A stretch of 64,000 bases of DNA from Syngnathus acus. Its lineage: Eukaryota; Chordata; Actinopteri; Syngnathiformes; Syngnathidae. Of the stretch, positions 63,801 through 64,000 are shown one piece after another; position 1 is the stretch's first letter, and each line of letters begins with the position of its first letter. The DNA lies in assembly GCF_901709675.1 (NCBI RefSeq), contig NC_051107.1:5582001-5646000 (forward strand), given 5' to 3'. Under the pieces are notes generated by a model. It worked only from the letters and a program-made list of their open reading frames with translations, ran no database searches and was not told where the DNA came from. A program made the translations under genes and the position numbers.

Positions 63801-64000
63801 ACTAAAGTTCCGCACCCGCAAACAATGCAGTTCATTATTTTACATCATTATGTGACGGCTAATGGCCTTCACTCTTATGTTATTCTACATCATTAACTTT
63901 TCTATTTTATTCCTTACAATTTTTTGGCAATTGATGTAAAAAAAAATCAACCGATTCTCACCGTTCCAGCCTCAACAAATAATTCGAACCCAGTCCTATC
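63801..64000. other. Upstream flank of ssbp1
   Basis: AT-rich with an A-run at 63939-63947. No gene or element recognised. Confidence 0.5.

Overview
This window is nuclear DNA of a bony fish (teleost). Three spliced vertebrate genes with GT-AG introns can be read almost exon by exon. A tRNA-derived fish-type SINE and many (CA)n/(GT)n microsatellites support this. The introns are short: an ANKS1B orthologue, very large in mammals, fits into about 28 kb, so the genome is compact. I cannot name the species from the sequence.

Layout. (1) 1-30,005, plus strand: anks1b (AIDA-1/EB-1, ankyrin repeats + two SAM domains + PTB domain). The first exon lies upstream of the window, and 26 downstream coding exons are present and in phase. 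An alternative first exon for the short SAM-SAM-PTB isoform starts near 18,244. Its coding sequence runs straight through the 3' splice site that the long isoform uses. (2) About 30,370-36,680, plus strand: tbc1d30 (TBC/Rab-GAP family), complete, with two alternative first coding exons (30,628 and 32,455) that join the same exon in the same phase. (3) 62,100-63,800, minus strand: ssbp1 (mitochondrial single-stranded DNA-binding protein), complete.

(4) About 36,990-61,880, between the converging 3' ends of tbc1d30 and ssbp1: a giant imperfect palindrome of about 25 kb with its axis near 44,572. From outside to inside, each arm holds a 134-bp minisatellite, a 2-kb segment that looks like a small transcription unit (CRE, exon-like blocks with splice sites, AATAAA) pointing inward, a degenerate simple-repeat seed, and a 36/29-bp satellite array. 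The centre is a minisatellite of 10/12-bp GCGTGG units that itself inverts at the axis. The right array is about three times longer than the left and has higher-order periods of 2,103 and 1,757 bp (composite 3,860 bp). Very long open frames across the array (up to 4,911 codons) arise because the unit contains no stop codon on one strand. I do not regard them as genes.

The three genes have no evident joint pathway: anks1b is a synaptic/nuclear scaffold, tbc1d30 a Rab regulator and ssbp1 a mitochondrial DNA replication factor. The palindrome is the unusual element of the window. It may be a real foldback/satellite structure or partly a long-read assembly product. Small differences between the arms (a 6-bp and a 10-bp indel, different minisatellite copy numbers) argue against a simple read-through artefact.
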